This document shows, in pieces, positions 19,890 through 27,243 of a stretch of 64,000 bases of DNA. Numbering within the stretch: position 1 is the stretch's first letter; each line of letters starts with the position of its first letter. The notes beneath the pieces were generated by a model. That model was given only the letters and a program-made list of their open reading frames with translations, had not been told where the DNA came from and did no database searches. The stretch is from Paenibacillus glycanilyticus NBRC 16618 (lineage in GTDB: Bacteria; Bacillota; Bacilli; Paenibacillales; Paenibacillaceae): contig NZ_BILY01000017.1 of the NCBI RefSeq assembly GCF_004000805.1, forward strand, positions 1 through 64,000. Reading direction: 5' to 3'. The translations under genes were made by a program, and so were the position numbers.

Positions 19890-20405
19890 ATGCGCGTACC
19901 TCAGTTTGAGCGGTATGTCAAAGGGGTGCAGATGCTTGGCGTATTGCTGCTTGGCATGCTGCTTGGCGCAATCATTTACAATTCCATGTACCACGCCCAA
20001 TTCGAGGCGTTAGTGAATCTGAAGAGCGATCTGGAGGTTAAGCTGGAGCAATCTGAAACGGATATAAAAAATTTAACGATGTTCAAAAATCAGCATACCG
20101 TCATCAAAAGCGTCGTGCCGCGGATCGAAGAGGAAGCCGGCCAAAATACCGACCGCCCCAAGCTTGATAAAGTAACCGAAGCGGAATTAATCAAGCGGAT
20201 TAAAGCCGATCTTTCCGTTTTCCTCGGGCAAAGCATTTATGAGATCGACACGGACGCCCAGCTTGCGCGCAGACTATTAAGCAACAAGATTTATACCAAT
20301 GTCCTTGAAAAAGACTATTCTATCGACATCACGACCATTCTGGTCGTGGAAAACAGGCTGCAAGTATGGGTGAAGGTCCGGCTCTACTCGAGACCTCCTT
20401 CTTAA
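19890..20405 (+). CDS. ytrI: sporulation protein YtrI
   Basis: A 171-residue protein with one N-terminal membrane helix (about residues 14-30, MLGVLLLGMLLGAIIY), then a coiled-coil-like stretch (LVNLKSDLEVKLEQSETDIK) and a C-terminal alpha/beta part ending in VENRLQVWVKVRLY. This fits the YtrI family, needed with YtrH for normal spore formation in B. subtilis. The start ATG follows the ytrH stop almost directly, and the AAGGGGGCGG before it lies inside ytrH, so the two are coupled. Confidence 0.85.
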   Translation: MRVPQFERYVKGVQMLGVLLLGMLLGAIIYNSMYHAQFEALVNLKSDLEVKLEQSETDIKNLTMFKNQHTVIKSVVPRIEEEAGQNTDRPKLDKVTEAELIKRIKADLSVFLGQSIYEIDTDAQLARRLLSNKIYTNVLEKDYSIDITTILVVENRLQVWVKVRLYSRPPS

Positions 20406-20481
20406 TCGCATTTATTTCCGGTTTTGGGTGAATTCATGCTACAATAACGCCATTGAGACTACAAAAGGAGCTGTAGCAAAC

Positions 20482-20778
20482 ATGGATTCACTCCTGCAAT
20501 GGGTGTTTGCGCCGGGCATCATGATCACGCTCGCGCTTACCGTCTTTTTCAGCTTTAGATCCCGACGCTCGACGGACACGCGAGCCCGCGGCCTTCATGC
20601 TTCCCGGATGAACATCAGCATGGGCTTTATGCTTATGTTTATCGCCGGCGTTCAGCTGTTCCTCTCCGGCACTTCGACGGCCCGTATCGTGATCGGGGCG
20701 ATTTTCCTCGTGATCGGATTTTTCAATTTGTTTGCGGGGCTGCGTAACCATAGTATTTTTCGGACGATGCAGCAGTAA
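20482..20778 (+). CDS. ytpI: YtpI family membrane protein
   Basis: A 98-residue protein with three membrane helices (WVFAPGIMITLALTVFFSF, MGFMLMFIAGVQLFL, IVIGAIFLVIGFFNLFAGL) and a positively charged loop between the first two, matching the YtpI family in length and topology. Role unknown. AAAGGAG lies 11 bases before the ATG. In B. subtilis ytpI is next to ytoI; here the two are split by about 2.1 kb holding hairpin elements and an RsgA-type gene. Confidence 0.78.
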   Translation: MDSLLQWVFAPGIMITLALTVFFSFRSRRSTDTRARGLHASRMNISMGFMLMFIAGVQLFLSGTSTARIVIGAIFLVIGFFNLFAGLRNHSIFRTMQQ

Positions 20779-20803
20779 TGCGGTTGTAAAAACATTCTCT
20801 CCA

Positions 20804-20920
20804 TGAACAAATGTCTCTTCCAATCGCTGTTGGTTCCGGATTCCTTTTATTAGATGTTTCACAAGGTAGGAATCCGGCAACCAAAGGCGAGCATTACATT
20901 TCTCCAGAGACATTTGTTCA
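20804..20920. repeat. long imperfect hairpin element A
   Basis: Outer arms TGAACAAATGTCTC (20804-20817) and GAGACATTTGTTCA (20907-20920) are perfect over 14 bp; inner arms GGTTCCGGATTCC (20832-20844) and its partner at 20869-20882 pair over 13 bp with one bulge; further short pairings lie between. The whole can fold into one rod of about 117 bases with a 24-base tip. It shares blocks (CTCTTCC, GCTGTTG, CAAAGGC) with element B at 22770-22881 read on the minus strand, so both look like copies of a dispersed structured element. Confidence 0.7.
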
Positions 20921-20946
20921 CTCCGTTCACCTTTTACAAAAGTCTA

Positions 20947-21004
20947 CTGCTGCCCGTCCTTTGGGGCAGCAGATTGAGCCGACCTGGCATTTCGCGGGTC
21001 GGCT
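20947..21004 (+). terminator. double hairpin ending in a strong Rho-independent terminator
   Basis: First hairpin CTGCTGCCC/GGGCAGCAG (20947-20972), then AGCCGACC/GGTCGGCT (20977-21004) followed by TTTTTTGTTT. It can end the ytrH-ytrI-ytpI transcript, after element A has been transcribed as part of the 3' end. Confidence 0.8.
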
Positions 21005-21104
21005 TTTTTGTTTGGGTAACGGAAAGTTTTCTTTTACTCAAAGTTGGCCTAGAGAATACGGTCTTCTTTTGCATATACTAAGCACATCTTACTACAGGAG
21101 GCTG

Positions 21105-21182
21105 ATGTTAAATGATGAACCTATCGATTGTTTGCGCTGTTCATGTATCTCGGCCTATTCGGAACGCCTTCTAACCATTTAG
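21105..21182 (+). CDS. candidate 25-residue leader ORF, Cys-rich
   Basis: AGGAGG at 21096 precedes an ATG by three bases; the frame encodes 25 residues with the core DCLRCSC and ends just before two tandem terminators. An overlapping frame from ATGATG at 21112 (about 20 residues) has a better spacing from the same AGGAGG. A third frame holds a hydrophobic run (FALFMYLGLFG), so a frameshifted small membrane protein is also possible. TATACT at 21074 may be a -10. Evidence is only the ribosome site and context. Confidence 0.3.
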   Translation: MLNDEPIDCLRCSCISAYSERLLTI

Positions 21183-21189
21183 AGACGCG

Positions 21190-21213
21190 CCGCGGGACCG
21201 AGAGGTCCTTGCG
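21190..21213 (+). terminator. first of two tandem terminators before the RsgA-type gene
   Basis: CCGCGGGACC and GGTCCTTGCGG form an imperfect stem with a four-base loop, followed by TTTTTTT. Confidence 0.7.
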
Positions 21214-21228
21214 GTTTTTTTGTGCCTT

Positions 21229-21248
21229 CCGCAGGGGAATCCCTGCGG
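21229..21248 (+). terminator. second of two tandem terminators
   Basis: CCGCAGGG-GAAT-CCCTGCGG, a perfect 8-bp stem followed by TTTTTTTG. It lies 50 bases before the next start codon, so transcription entering from the left must pass two terminators to reach that gene. Confidence 0.85.
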
Positions 21249-21298
21249 TTTTTTTGTTTTACACCATCCAATAATACGATTAAAGAGGAGCATCCGAT

Positions 21299-22408
21299 TT
21301 GAACAATACCGATACCTTGCACCACCATCAACAACATCTGGCCTACGGCTGGAATACCGATTGGAACCATAAAATGGAGCAAATGCCGGAAAGCACGCGA
21401 GAGCTCGTGCCCGCGCGGGTGATCGCCCAGCATTCCCATTCTTATCAGATCATGACGCCAGACGGCGAGCACACGGCAACCGTTACCGGCAAATACGAAT
21501 TTAATGCGGCGCTCAAAAGCGATTTTCCCGCCGTGGGCGACTGGGTTATGGCCGAGAAACTGCCCGGCGAGACACGTTCGGTTATTCATCGCCTACTGCC
21601 GCGTCAAAGCGCAATGATCCGCAAAGCAGCCGGAAGCACCGTGGATGATCAGGTCGTTGGCGCCAACATGGATTATTTGTTTATTACAAACGCACTGAAC
21701 CAGGATTTTAACGTCCGCAAAATGGAACGTTACCTGATTGCCGCATGGGAAAGCGGCGCTTCACCGGTTATTCTGCTGACCAAAGCCGATCTATGCGGTG
21801 ATCCGGAGGCTTTCGCCGCACAAATGGAGAGCGCGGCCCCCGGCGTACCGGTGCACCTCATCAGCGCCTTGCAAAACCAGGGCAAAGAGCAGCTTCTTCC
21901 TTATTTGCAGCCGGGCAAAACCATTGCCGTCACAGGCTCGTCCGGTGTCGGCAAGTCTACTCTGCTGAACTGGCTTGCGGATGACAACATTATGGAGACT
22001 CAGGGCATCCGAGAAAACGATGCCCGCGGCCGCCATACGACAACGCATCGGGAGCTGTTCCTTCTGCCGAACGGAACGCTTGTCATGGATACGCCGGGCA
22101 TGCGCGAGCTTCAGCTGTGGGATGCGCAGGACGGATTGGAACAGGCTTTCTCCGATATCGAAGCTCTAGCTGCCGGCTGCCGTTACCGGGATTGCCGACA
22201 TGAATCCGACCCCGGCTGCGCGGTCCTTCAAGCGATTCAAGACGGAACGCTTGAAGCGAAACGGCTTCATAACTACAGGAAGACGGCCAAAGAGCTTTCC
22301 CATCTTGCGCGCAAAGAAAACAGCCTTGCGAAAAAAGCAAAAAAAGCAGCCGGCTCCTCCTCCCGCAGGAGCGAGCGCAGAAAAGCCGGCGATTGGGACT
22401 ACGATTAA
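21299..22408 (+). CDS. rsgA: ribosome small subunit-dependent GTPase A (RsgA/YjeQ family)
   Basis: A circularly permuted GTPase that assists 30S maturation. In order: N-terminal OB-like domain (VIAQHSHSYQIMTPDG), G4 TKAD near 160, G5 SAL near 189, then G1 GSSGVGKST near 216, the switch region GRHTTTHRELFLLP near 245, G3 DTPGMREL near 264, and a zinc-binding tail with CRYRDCRHESDPGC near 298 and a Lys/Arg-rich end. This is 369 residues, longer than the B. subtilis housekeeping RsgA (about 298), so it may be the second paralogue many Paenibacilli carry. The TTG start has AGAGGAG eight bases upstream. Confidence 0.88.
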   Translation: MNNTDTLHHHQQHLAYGWNTDWNHKMEQMPESTRELVPARVIAQHSHSYQIMTPDGEHTATVTGKYEFNAALKSDFPAVGDWVMAEKLPGETRSVIHRLLPRQSAMIRKAAGSTVDDQVVGANMDYLFITNALNQDFNVRKMERYLIAAWESGASPVILLTKADLCGDPEAFAAQMESAAPGVPVHLISALQNQGKEQLLPYLQPGKTIAVTGSSGVGKSTLLNWLADDNIMETQGIRENDARGRHTTTHRELFLLPNGTLVMDTPGMRELQLWDAQDGLEQAFSDIEALAAGCRYRDCRHESDPGCAVLQAIQDGTLEAKRLHNYRKTAKELSHLARKENSLAKKAKKAAGSSSRRSERRKAGDWDYD

Positions 22409-22443
22409 CTTGCTTCCCCCCCCCTTCAGGTGTATCAAAATGA

Positions 22444-22584
22444 AATATACTGCATGAAGTGCAGTATATTAGCCATTTTGGAAGGTAGCTGAAGAGTTAT
22501 AATGCATAGAATGCAGGATATTGTACCGATTTGAACCAATAGGGACTGTTTTCCTTCAATATGCTGCATTCTGTGCAGGATATT
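22444..22584. repeat. three copies of a TGCAG palindromic repeat
   Basis: Copies at 22444-22470, 22496-22522 and 22558-22584 follow the pattern AATATNCTGCA-N5-TGCAGNATATT; the first is perfect over 11-bp arms, the others have one to three arm changes. Between copies 2 and 3, and after copy 3, a shared GAACCAAT block recurs. The period is 52-62 bases with different loop bases, so this is not a CRISPR and not a plain tandem repeat. From here to 22692 I see no gene. Confidence 0.75.
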
Positions 22585-22692
22585 CGGAACCAATGGACAG
22601 ATTCGCCCCTTTATAGTGTATTTGGTGCAACGTAGCCGAGAGACAGAGCAGAACCAAAGTGAAGAGTCCAGATAAGTGACTAAAAACATTAA

Positions 22693-22722
22693 AAAGGGCT
22701 GCCAAACGAATGGCAGCCCTTT
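22693..22722 (-). terminator. Rho-independent terminator downstream of ytoI
   Basis: A perfect 12-bp stem AAAGGGCTGCCA/TGGCAGCCCTTT with a six-base loop; on the minus strand it runs into TTTAATGTTTTTAG. It lies about 180 bases past the ytoI stop, with hairpin element B in between, so element B should be part of the ytoI 3' UTR. Confidence 0.8.
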
Positions 22723-22769
22723 AAGCTGTCTCCCCTAAAGTATTAGGGAGTTTGAAAGTGGGGGTGGAG

Positions 22770-22881
22770 GGAATGTATCTCCTGAAGAGCGTAGCGCCTG
22801 CCTTTGTGAATCGTGAATTCTCGCATAAGCGAGTTGATTCAAAATTCACGATCACAACAGCAGCGGAAGGAGATACATTCC
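22770..22881. repeat. long imperfect hairpin element B
   Basis: Outer arms GGAATGTATCTCCT and AGGAGATACATTCC are perfect over 14 bp (22770-22783, 22868-22881). Inside, GTGAATCGTGAATT (22806-22819) pairs with AATTCACGATCAC (22843-22855) with one gap, and the core holds CTCGC-ATAA-GCGAG. It lies 20 bases past the ytoI stop. Read on the minus strand it shares blocks with element A, including CTTCC, GCTGTTG and CAAAGGC in the same order. Confidence 0.75.
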
Positions 22882-22900
22882 TGTAATCCCCATGCCCTCC

Positions 22901-24244
22901 CTAATACGAATCAATCATCTGCGCCGTCATCATAGCCTTCGCCGCCAACCCCGTCTGATCGATCAGCTCGATCTCGAGCTTGGTCGCTTTGCGGCTCATT
23001 TCGAGCGCGCGGGGGACGATCGTAATCTGGCTGTCGATCTGCACCGGTTTTACAAAGAACGCGGTCATGCCGTCAATGAGATAGTCCCGCTTGCCTGCGT
23101 CCCGGATCATCTGGCGTCCGGCCAGGGTCATCAGGGTAACCAATATTCCTTCGGACACCATGCCAAGAGATCCGGACATCTGAGGCGTAATGGCTCCTTT
23201 GTAGAGCGGAACGCCATCCGCTTCATCCGCGTCAAAGCCGGACCAGATGAGATCGTCGAAGGTCTCTCCGATCTCCTGCTGCTTGCCGGCAAAACGGAGA
23301 GCGTCCAGCAGCTGCTGGCGGGTGACGACCCCAAGCAGCTTCCGGTGGCGGTCAACGATCGGCAGCAGGTCAATTCCTTCGGCAGCCATCGTATGCGCGG
23401 CCGAAGTCACCGCAATGTTAGGCGCGGCCGTGATCGGATGACGGGTCATCAGCTTGTCGATTGAACTTTCATCCGATGAACCGGCTGCATCCTTCGAGGT
23501 CATCATCCCGACAACCCTGCCTCTGTCATCAATAACCGGGAATCGGTAATTGCCGGTCTCCCGGCTTAATTTGTGAAAGTCGAGCAGCGTATTGCCGGAA
23601 CGCAGCACGTCTGCCGGCTTGCTGAACGTCATCAGATCTTCAATAAGCATAATTTTGCGTTTGATAAGCCGGTCGTACATCGCCCGGTTAATCATCGAAG
23701 CTACGGTAAACGTATCATGCCGGGATGAAATAATCGGCAGTCCGTTCTCGTCGGCCAGCGCCTTCACTTCCTCGCTTGGCTCGAATCCGCCCGTAATCAG
23801 AACGCCGGCTCCCTGCTCCAGGGCACAGCGGTGCGCGCCGCTCCGATTGCCTACAATAAGCAGGCTGCCTTCATCGATGTAGCGGAGCATCGCGTCCAGC
23901 TCCATTGCGCCGATTACAAATTTGTGGAGCGACTTGTCCAGCCCCGAAGTGCCTCCGAATATATGCCCTTCGACAATCTCCGCCACTTCGCCGAAGGTGA
24001 GCTGATCCAGCGCCTCGCGCCTTCTCCGGTCAATTCGGACCGTCCCGATTCTTTCCTTCGTGCTTACAAGTCCGGAAGCTTCCGCTTCCTTAATCGCTTT
24101 ATAAGCGGTTCCTTCGCTTACGCCAAGCGCCTTGGCGATTGCCCTTACCGAGATTTTCTCGCCTATATCGAGCGTCTCTATGTATTGCAGAATTTGTTCG
24201 CGCTTCGTGCTTGTATCCATTCCGGAAACGGATGCCACCGGCAC
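22901..24244 (-). CDS. ytoI: YtoI-type regulator: HTH, DRTGG, two CBS domains, hotdog domain
   Basis: A 447-residue multidomain protein. Residues 13-60 form a GntR-like winged helix (ISVRAIAKALGVSEGTAYKAIKEAE), about 85-190 a DRTGG domain (SLLIVGNRSGAHRCALEQG, VLITGGFEPSEEV), about 195-310 two CBS repeats (FPVIDDRGRVVGMMTSKDA and LLPIVDRHRKLLGVVT), which usually bind adenosyl nucleotides, and about 325-447 a hotdog thioesterase-like domain. It is the YtoI family; no target is established as far as I know. GGGGGAGGG is so close to the first GTG that the GTG two codons later is an alternative start. Confidence 0.9.
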   Translation of the reverse strand: MPVASVSGMDTSTKREQILQYIETLDIGEKISVRAIAKALGVSEGTAYKAIKEAEASGLVSTKERIGTVRIDRRRREALDQLTFGEVAEIVEGHIFGGTSGLDKSLHKFVIGAMELDAMLRYIDEGSLLIVGNRSGAHRCALEQGAGVLITGGFEPSEEVKALADENGLPIISSRHDTFTVASMINRAMYDRLIKRKIMLIEDLMTFSKPADVLRSGNTLLDFHKLSRETGNYRFPVIDDRGRVVGMMTSKDAAGSSDESSIDKLMTRHPITAAPNIAVTSAAHTMAAEGIDLLPIVDRHRKLLGVVTRQQLLDALRFAGKQQEIGETFDDLIWSGFDADEADGVPLYKGAITPQMSGSLGMVSEGILVTLMTLAGRQMIRDAGKRDYLIDGMTAFFVKPVQIDSQITIVPRALEMSRKATKLEIELIDQTGLAAKAMMTAQMIDSY

Positions 24245-24257
24245 CGCCCTCCCCCAA

Positions 24258-24752
24258 TTAAACCTTCGTTCGTTTCATTCCATTATACCAGTCGATAGAG
24301 ACGGCTGCGACCTTTAGTCCTGCATCCACATCTTCCCCGTCTGCCCCGGTACAACGATATTTGTCGAACACCTGCTGGAGGGACTGCACCGTAAATGCTT
24401 CTTGCGTTCCTTTAAATATAAAGGAGTACCAATCATAATTGATAGGTACGGGATACTTGAGCTTCAGAATCGGATAATTCTCAAGGACGACCGATTGAGG
24501 CGGGATCTCGGGATATTGGCTGGAAAATAAAAAGGAACCCTTCTCGCTAAAAGGCCTTGCGATCGTCTCCGACCGCAGGCTCATCTGATACTCCACATGC
24601 TGCGTGCGGGGATTCACCCTGCAATTAAAGCTGCCGTGCGCCTTCGCCGGTTTATTGGTCTTATGTAAAATGCGGTACGTGAACTGCACCTGAAACCGCA
24701 TATGCTGATAGTAAGTCTGTACGTTTCGAAAAAACTCAAACTCATCAACCAT
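24258..24752 (-). CDS. conserved hypothetical protein, 164 residues
   Basis: I do not recognise a family. The product is soluble, rich in aromatic residues and beta-prone (MRFQVQFTYRIL, HVEYQMSLRSETI, VVLENYPILKLKYPVPINYDW), with no signal peptide or catalytic motif visible. AAGGAG lies eight bases before the ATG, and codon use looks like that of neighbours. It is upstream of ytoI on the same strand, only 13 bases apart, so the two are likely cotranscribed and a link to ytoI is possible. It is divergent from the XRE regulator. Confidence 0.65.
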   Translation of the reverse strand: MVDEFEFFRNVQTYYQHMRFQVQFTYRILHKTNKPAKAHGSFNCRVNPRTQHVEYQMSLRSETIARPFSEKGSFLFSSQYPEIPPQSVVLENYPILKLKYPVPINYDWYSFIFKGTQEAFTVQSLQQVFDKYRCTGADGEDVDAGLKVAAVSIDWYNGMKRTKV

Positions 24753-24935
24753 AAGCGTTGCTCCTTGTTAAAAAGTTCCTGTTTAGGAAATGATGTTAAT
24801 AGGTAGAACCTTTTTACACAATTATAATAAAAAGCATAACCTTTGGTCAATGACTATAGGCACTATTTTTAATAAGGACTATAAGACGTTGTTGCCGGGA
24901 TAGGAAAGCTCTATCTTAAGGCTGAGGTGACGAAT

Positions 24936-25274
24936 GTGAACGAAATCAGCCGAAATATCGGTGAGAATATACGGGCAATACGCAAAAAAAAGGGCTTCAG
25001 CCAAGAGCAGCTTGCTCTGCGGGCCGAAATCAACGGCTCTTATATGGGCCAAGTGGAACGAGGCGAGAAAAGTCCTACGGTCGATGTCTTGAGCAAAATT
25101 GCCCACGCCCTCCAATGTCCGCTTGAGCAGCTGGTCCATATGCCCGGGACACCTCACGAAGAAAGCACCTATGCGGAGAAAATCGCATCTCAGCTTCAAG
25201 GTCTATCCGTCAAGGAACAAGAAGCGGTATATAAATTCGTCAAGCAGCTTGTTCAGTTCAAAGAAATCGATTAA
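24936..25274 (+). CDS. XRE-family transcriptional regulator
   Basis: A 112-residue regulator with a full helix-turn-helix of the Cro/CI type: IGENIRAIRKKKGFSQEQLALRAEINGSYMGQVERGEKSP across residues 8-47, then a second helical part (SKIAHALQCPLEQLV) and a short C-terminal helix region. The start at GTG MNEIS is supported by GAGGTGA five bases upstream; an in-frame GTG three codons earlier overlaps that site. It is divergent from the 164-residue hypothetical gene, sharing a 183-base gap with an A/T-rich stretch, which could include its operator. Target unknown. Confidence 0.82.
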   Translation: MNEISRNIGENIRAIRKKKGFSQEQLALRAEINGSYMGQVERGEKSPTVDVLSKIAHALQCPLEQLVHMPGTPHEESTYAEKIASQLQGLSVKEQEAVYKFVKQLVQFKEID

Positions 25275-25323
25275 CAGGCATGCACGATTCCCCCCATCCT
25301 CAAAAAGCTTAGCAAATGAAAAA

Positions 25324-25339
25324 GCCCCCTTGCGGGGGC
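25324..25339 (-). terminator. Rho-independent terminator
   Basis: GCCCCC-TTGC-GGGGGC; on the minus strand it is followed by TTTTTCATTTG. It ends the small membrane protein gene at 25360. On the plus strand there is no T-run after it. Confidence 0.8.
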
Positions 25340-25359
25340 CAGCGCGTTTCGTCCATGCC

Positions 25360-25650
25360 TTAACCTCTTGCACTTCGGTTCGAACCCCTGTCCACCGCCT
25401 GCTGCAGCCTGCGCTCCCAGGTATTTCTCTTCATCCGCTTGATGCGGTCCAGTTCTTTCTTCCTCTGCTCGTTCATCCAGAGCAGCGCATTTAAATGAGC
25501 GGCAATAACGAGCAGCGCAAACAACGTCCACACTACGCCGAATATCGTCACAGCATTCCATGGACCCGTAAGATCCAGTTTCGTTACCCCGTAGAACAGC
25601 ATCGCCAAAGCAACTGCCAGATACATAATATGCCGGGCTTTTCCCCTCAT
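25360..25650 (-). CDS. small membrane protein, function unknown
   Basis: About 96 residues: a basic N-terminus, two membrane helices (IMYLAVALAMLFYGVTKL and VTIFGVVWTLFALLVIAAHLNALLW), then a strongly basic cytoplasmic tail (RKKELDRIKRMKRNTWERRLQQ). The ATG at MRGKAR is preferred since GGGAG lies nine bases before it; a TTG seven codons earlier has no site. It is divergent from the ATP-grasp operon and has its own terminator. I do not recognise the family. Confidence 0.65.
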   Translation of the reverse strand: MRGKARHIMYLAVALAMLFYGVTKLDLTGPWNAVTIFGVVWTLFALLVIAAHLNALLWMNEQRKKELDRIKRMKRNTWERRLQQAVDRGSNRSARG

Positions 25651-25751
25651 TCGAATCAACTCCCGCTTCAATAGCTTTTGCTTGTCCGCACCACTATCCT
25701 ATGAAGACAAACCGCCGGATATGACCGCTCCACTAATTTCTTTGGCCAATC

Positions 25752-25780
25752 ACCAAGGGATAGATGTCCTCATATGATGA
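25752..25780 (+). promoter_or_regulatory. candidate sigma-K-type promoter for the ATP-grasp operon
   Basis: AC at 25752 is followed after 17 bases by CATATGATGA at 25771, close to the sigma-K pattern AC-N16/17-CATANNNTA with one mismatch. It lies 75 bases before the first yheD-like start. Late mother-cell expression would fit a spore-surface role, but the motif is short and this is only a candidate. Confidence 0.35.
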
Positions 25781-25854
25781 AGTAATTCGTGTAAAACACC
25801 TATGGGCCTTTATCCGCTTTTCGTCATCCTCCTGCTTGGAAGGAGATTTACACA

Positions 25855-27231
25855 ATGCAAAAATCGAAAGTAGCCGTTCAGCTTATCAGCTCCGGCATGC
25901 TTCCGGAAGATACGATTATGCTCGGTGAAGCCTACCTGAAGCAATGGCATATTTCTCACAGCGTGTCGATCGTATTGCGGTTCGGAACATTCAAGAAGAC
26001 GGTGAAGGTCATTCCGGTACCGAAGTACGACGGAATGCGCATCAACCAATCGCTTGCCAGACAGATGGGCATTCTTAGCAGCACCTCCCTTCGCCTGAGC
26101 TACGATTCCTCGTCTTCCACGCTTAGGCTTGGGCCTCTGATCGGCGTTCTGATTAGCCGGGATTATCCGAGTACGCCCGACAAACCGTTTGGCACGATTA
26201 CGATGTTCTGCAAGGAATTGGTCGACGGCTGCGCGAATCAGGGGGCGCATGTATACTTTTTCACTCCGAACCATGTCTCGGGAAGCAGCGACAAACAAAT
26301 CGAGGGTTGGACCTTTGCGAACGGATGGAAGCGGGCAAAGCTTCCGCTGCCGGATGTCGTGAACAACCGTCTGACGTCTCGCAAGCTGGAAAGCCGCGCT
26401 CTTGTGCAGCAGTTTTTCAAGGAAATAAAGAGTACTCATCATGCCAGCGTCTTTAACGAAAAGTTCCTGGACAAAATGGAAGTCTTCGATGCGCTGAAAA
26501 AAGACGAAAGCGTCCGTCGCTATCTGCCGGAATCCCACTTCCTCCGCAACTATACCACGCTGAAATCAATGTGCTCCCGTTACGGCAACGTATTCCTCAA
26601 GCCTTCCAAAGGCAGTCTCGGCAAAGGCATTATCCGCGTGACAAAGCTCGAGGGAGACATCTATCAGGCGCATTTTACAACCGGCACCGGAACAAGGCGG
26701 CAGGTATACCCGAACCTTGTGAAGCTGTTCTCGAGCATTTCGACCAAGATGAAAACCATTAAATATCAAGCCCAGCAAGGACTCAATCTGATTGAGATCC
26801 AGAAGCGGCCGGTCGACTTCCGCGCAGTGGTGCAGAAGAACGCAACAGGCAAATGGACGTTGACTTCCGTAGTTGCGCGTACCGCGAGCAGCCAGCATTT
26901 CGTCTCCAATCTCGCACGCGGGGGAACGCTCAGCACCGTTAACGAGGCTGTCGCGCGCTCCAATATTTTTGCCGGCAAGGAAGGGGCCTCCAAACGTCTT
27001 CGAACGGCCGCCCTGACGATTGCCGAAGGAATCGATAAGCATATCCCGGCGCATTTCGGCGAGCTTGGAATCGATTTGGCGCTGGACACCAATGGCCGCG
27101 TATGGCTGCTGGAGGTTAACTCCAAGCCTTCGAAAAGCGACAACACGCCTCTCAACCAGGAAAATGACAACAAGATTCGTCCATCGGTCCGAAATGTCAT
27201 TCAATACTCCCGCTTCCTGTCGGGATTCTAA
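25855..27231 (+). CDS. yheD: YheC/YheD family ATP-grasp protein, long form (YheD-like), copy 1
   Basis: At 458 residues it has the size of B. subtilis YheD (about 453), a spore coat-associated protein. An N-terminal beta-rich domain of about 90 residues is followed by GPLIGVLISRDY near 92, a linker domain with LPDVVNNRL, and an ATP-grasp fold: nucleotide-binding lysine region FLKPSKGSLGKGIIRV near 248, DFRAVVQKNATGKW near 322, and metal-binding ELGIDLALD and WLLEVNSKPS near 400-423. ATP-grasp enzymes ligate a carboxylate to an amine or thiol; the substrate here is unknown. First gene of five; GGAAGGAG precedes the ATG and the next start is 12 bases after its stop. Confidence 0.85.
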   Translation: MQKSKVAVQLISSGMLPEDTIMLGEAYLKQWHISHSVSIVLRFGTFKKTVKVIPVPKYDGMRINQSLARQMGILSSTSLRLSYDSSSSTLRLGPLIGVLISRDYPSTPDKPFGTITMFCKELVDGCANQGAHVYFFTPNHVSGSSDKQIEGWTFANGWKRAKLPLPDVVNNRLTSRKLESRALVQQFFKEIKSTHHASVFNEKFLDKMEVFDALKKDESVRRYLPESHFLRNYTTLKSMCSRYGNVFLKPSKGSLGKGIIRVTKLEGDIYQAHFTTGTGTRRQVYPNLVKLFSSISTKMKTIKYQAQQGLNLIEIQKRPVDFRAVVQKNATGKWTLTSVVARTASSQHFVSNLARGGTLSTVNEAVARSNIFAGKEGASKRLRTAALTIAEGIDKHIPAHFGELGIDLALDTNGRVWLLEVNSKPSKSDNTPLNQENDNKIRPSVRNVIQYSRFLSGF

Positions 27232-27243
27232 CCGGAGGCCCTT

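Noticed and set aside
20804-20920. 6S RNA or another known structured RNA
   Set aside because: The rod shape and size recall 6S RNA, but I see no central bubble with the right flanks, and the partner element at 22.8 kb with shared arms fits a repeat family better.
22444-22584. CRISPR-like array
   Set aside because: Only three units, unequal steps, changes inside the repeat, palindromic over its whole length and no cas gene in the window.
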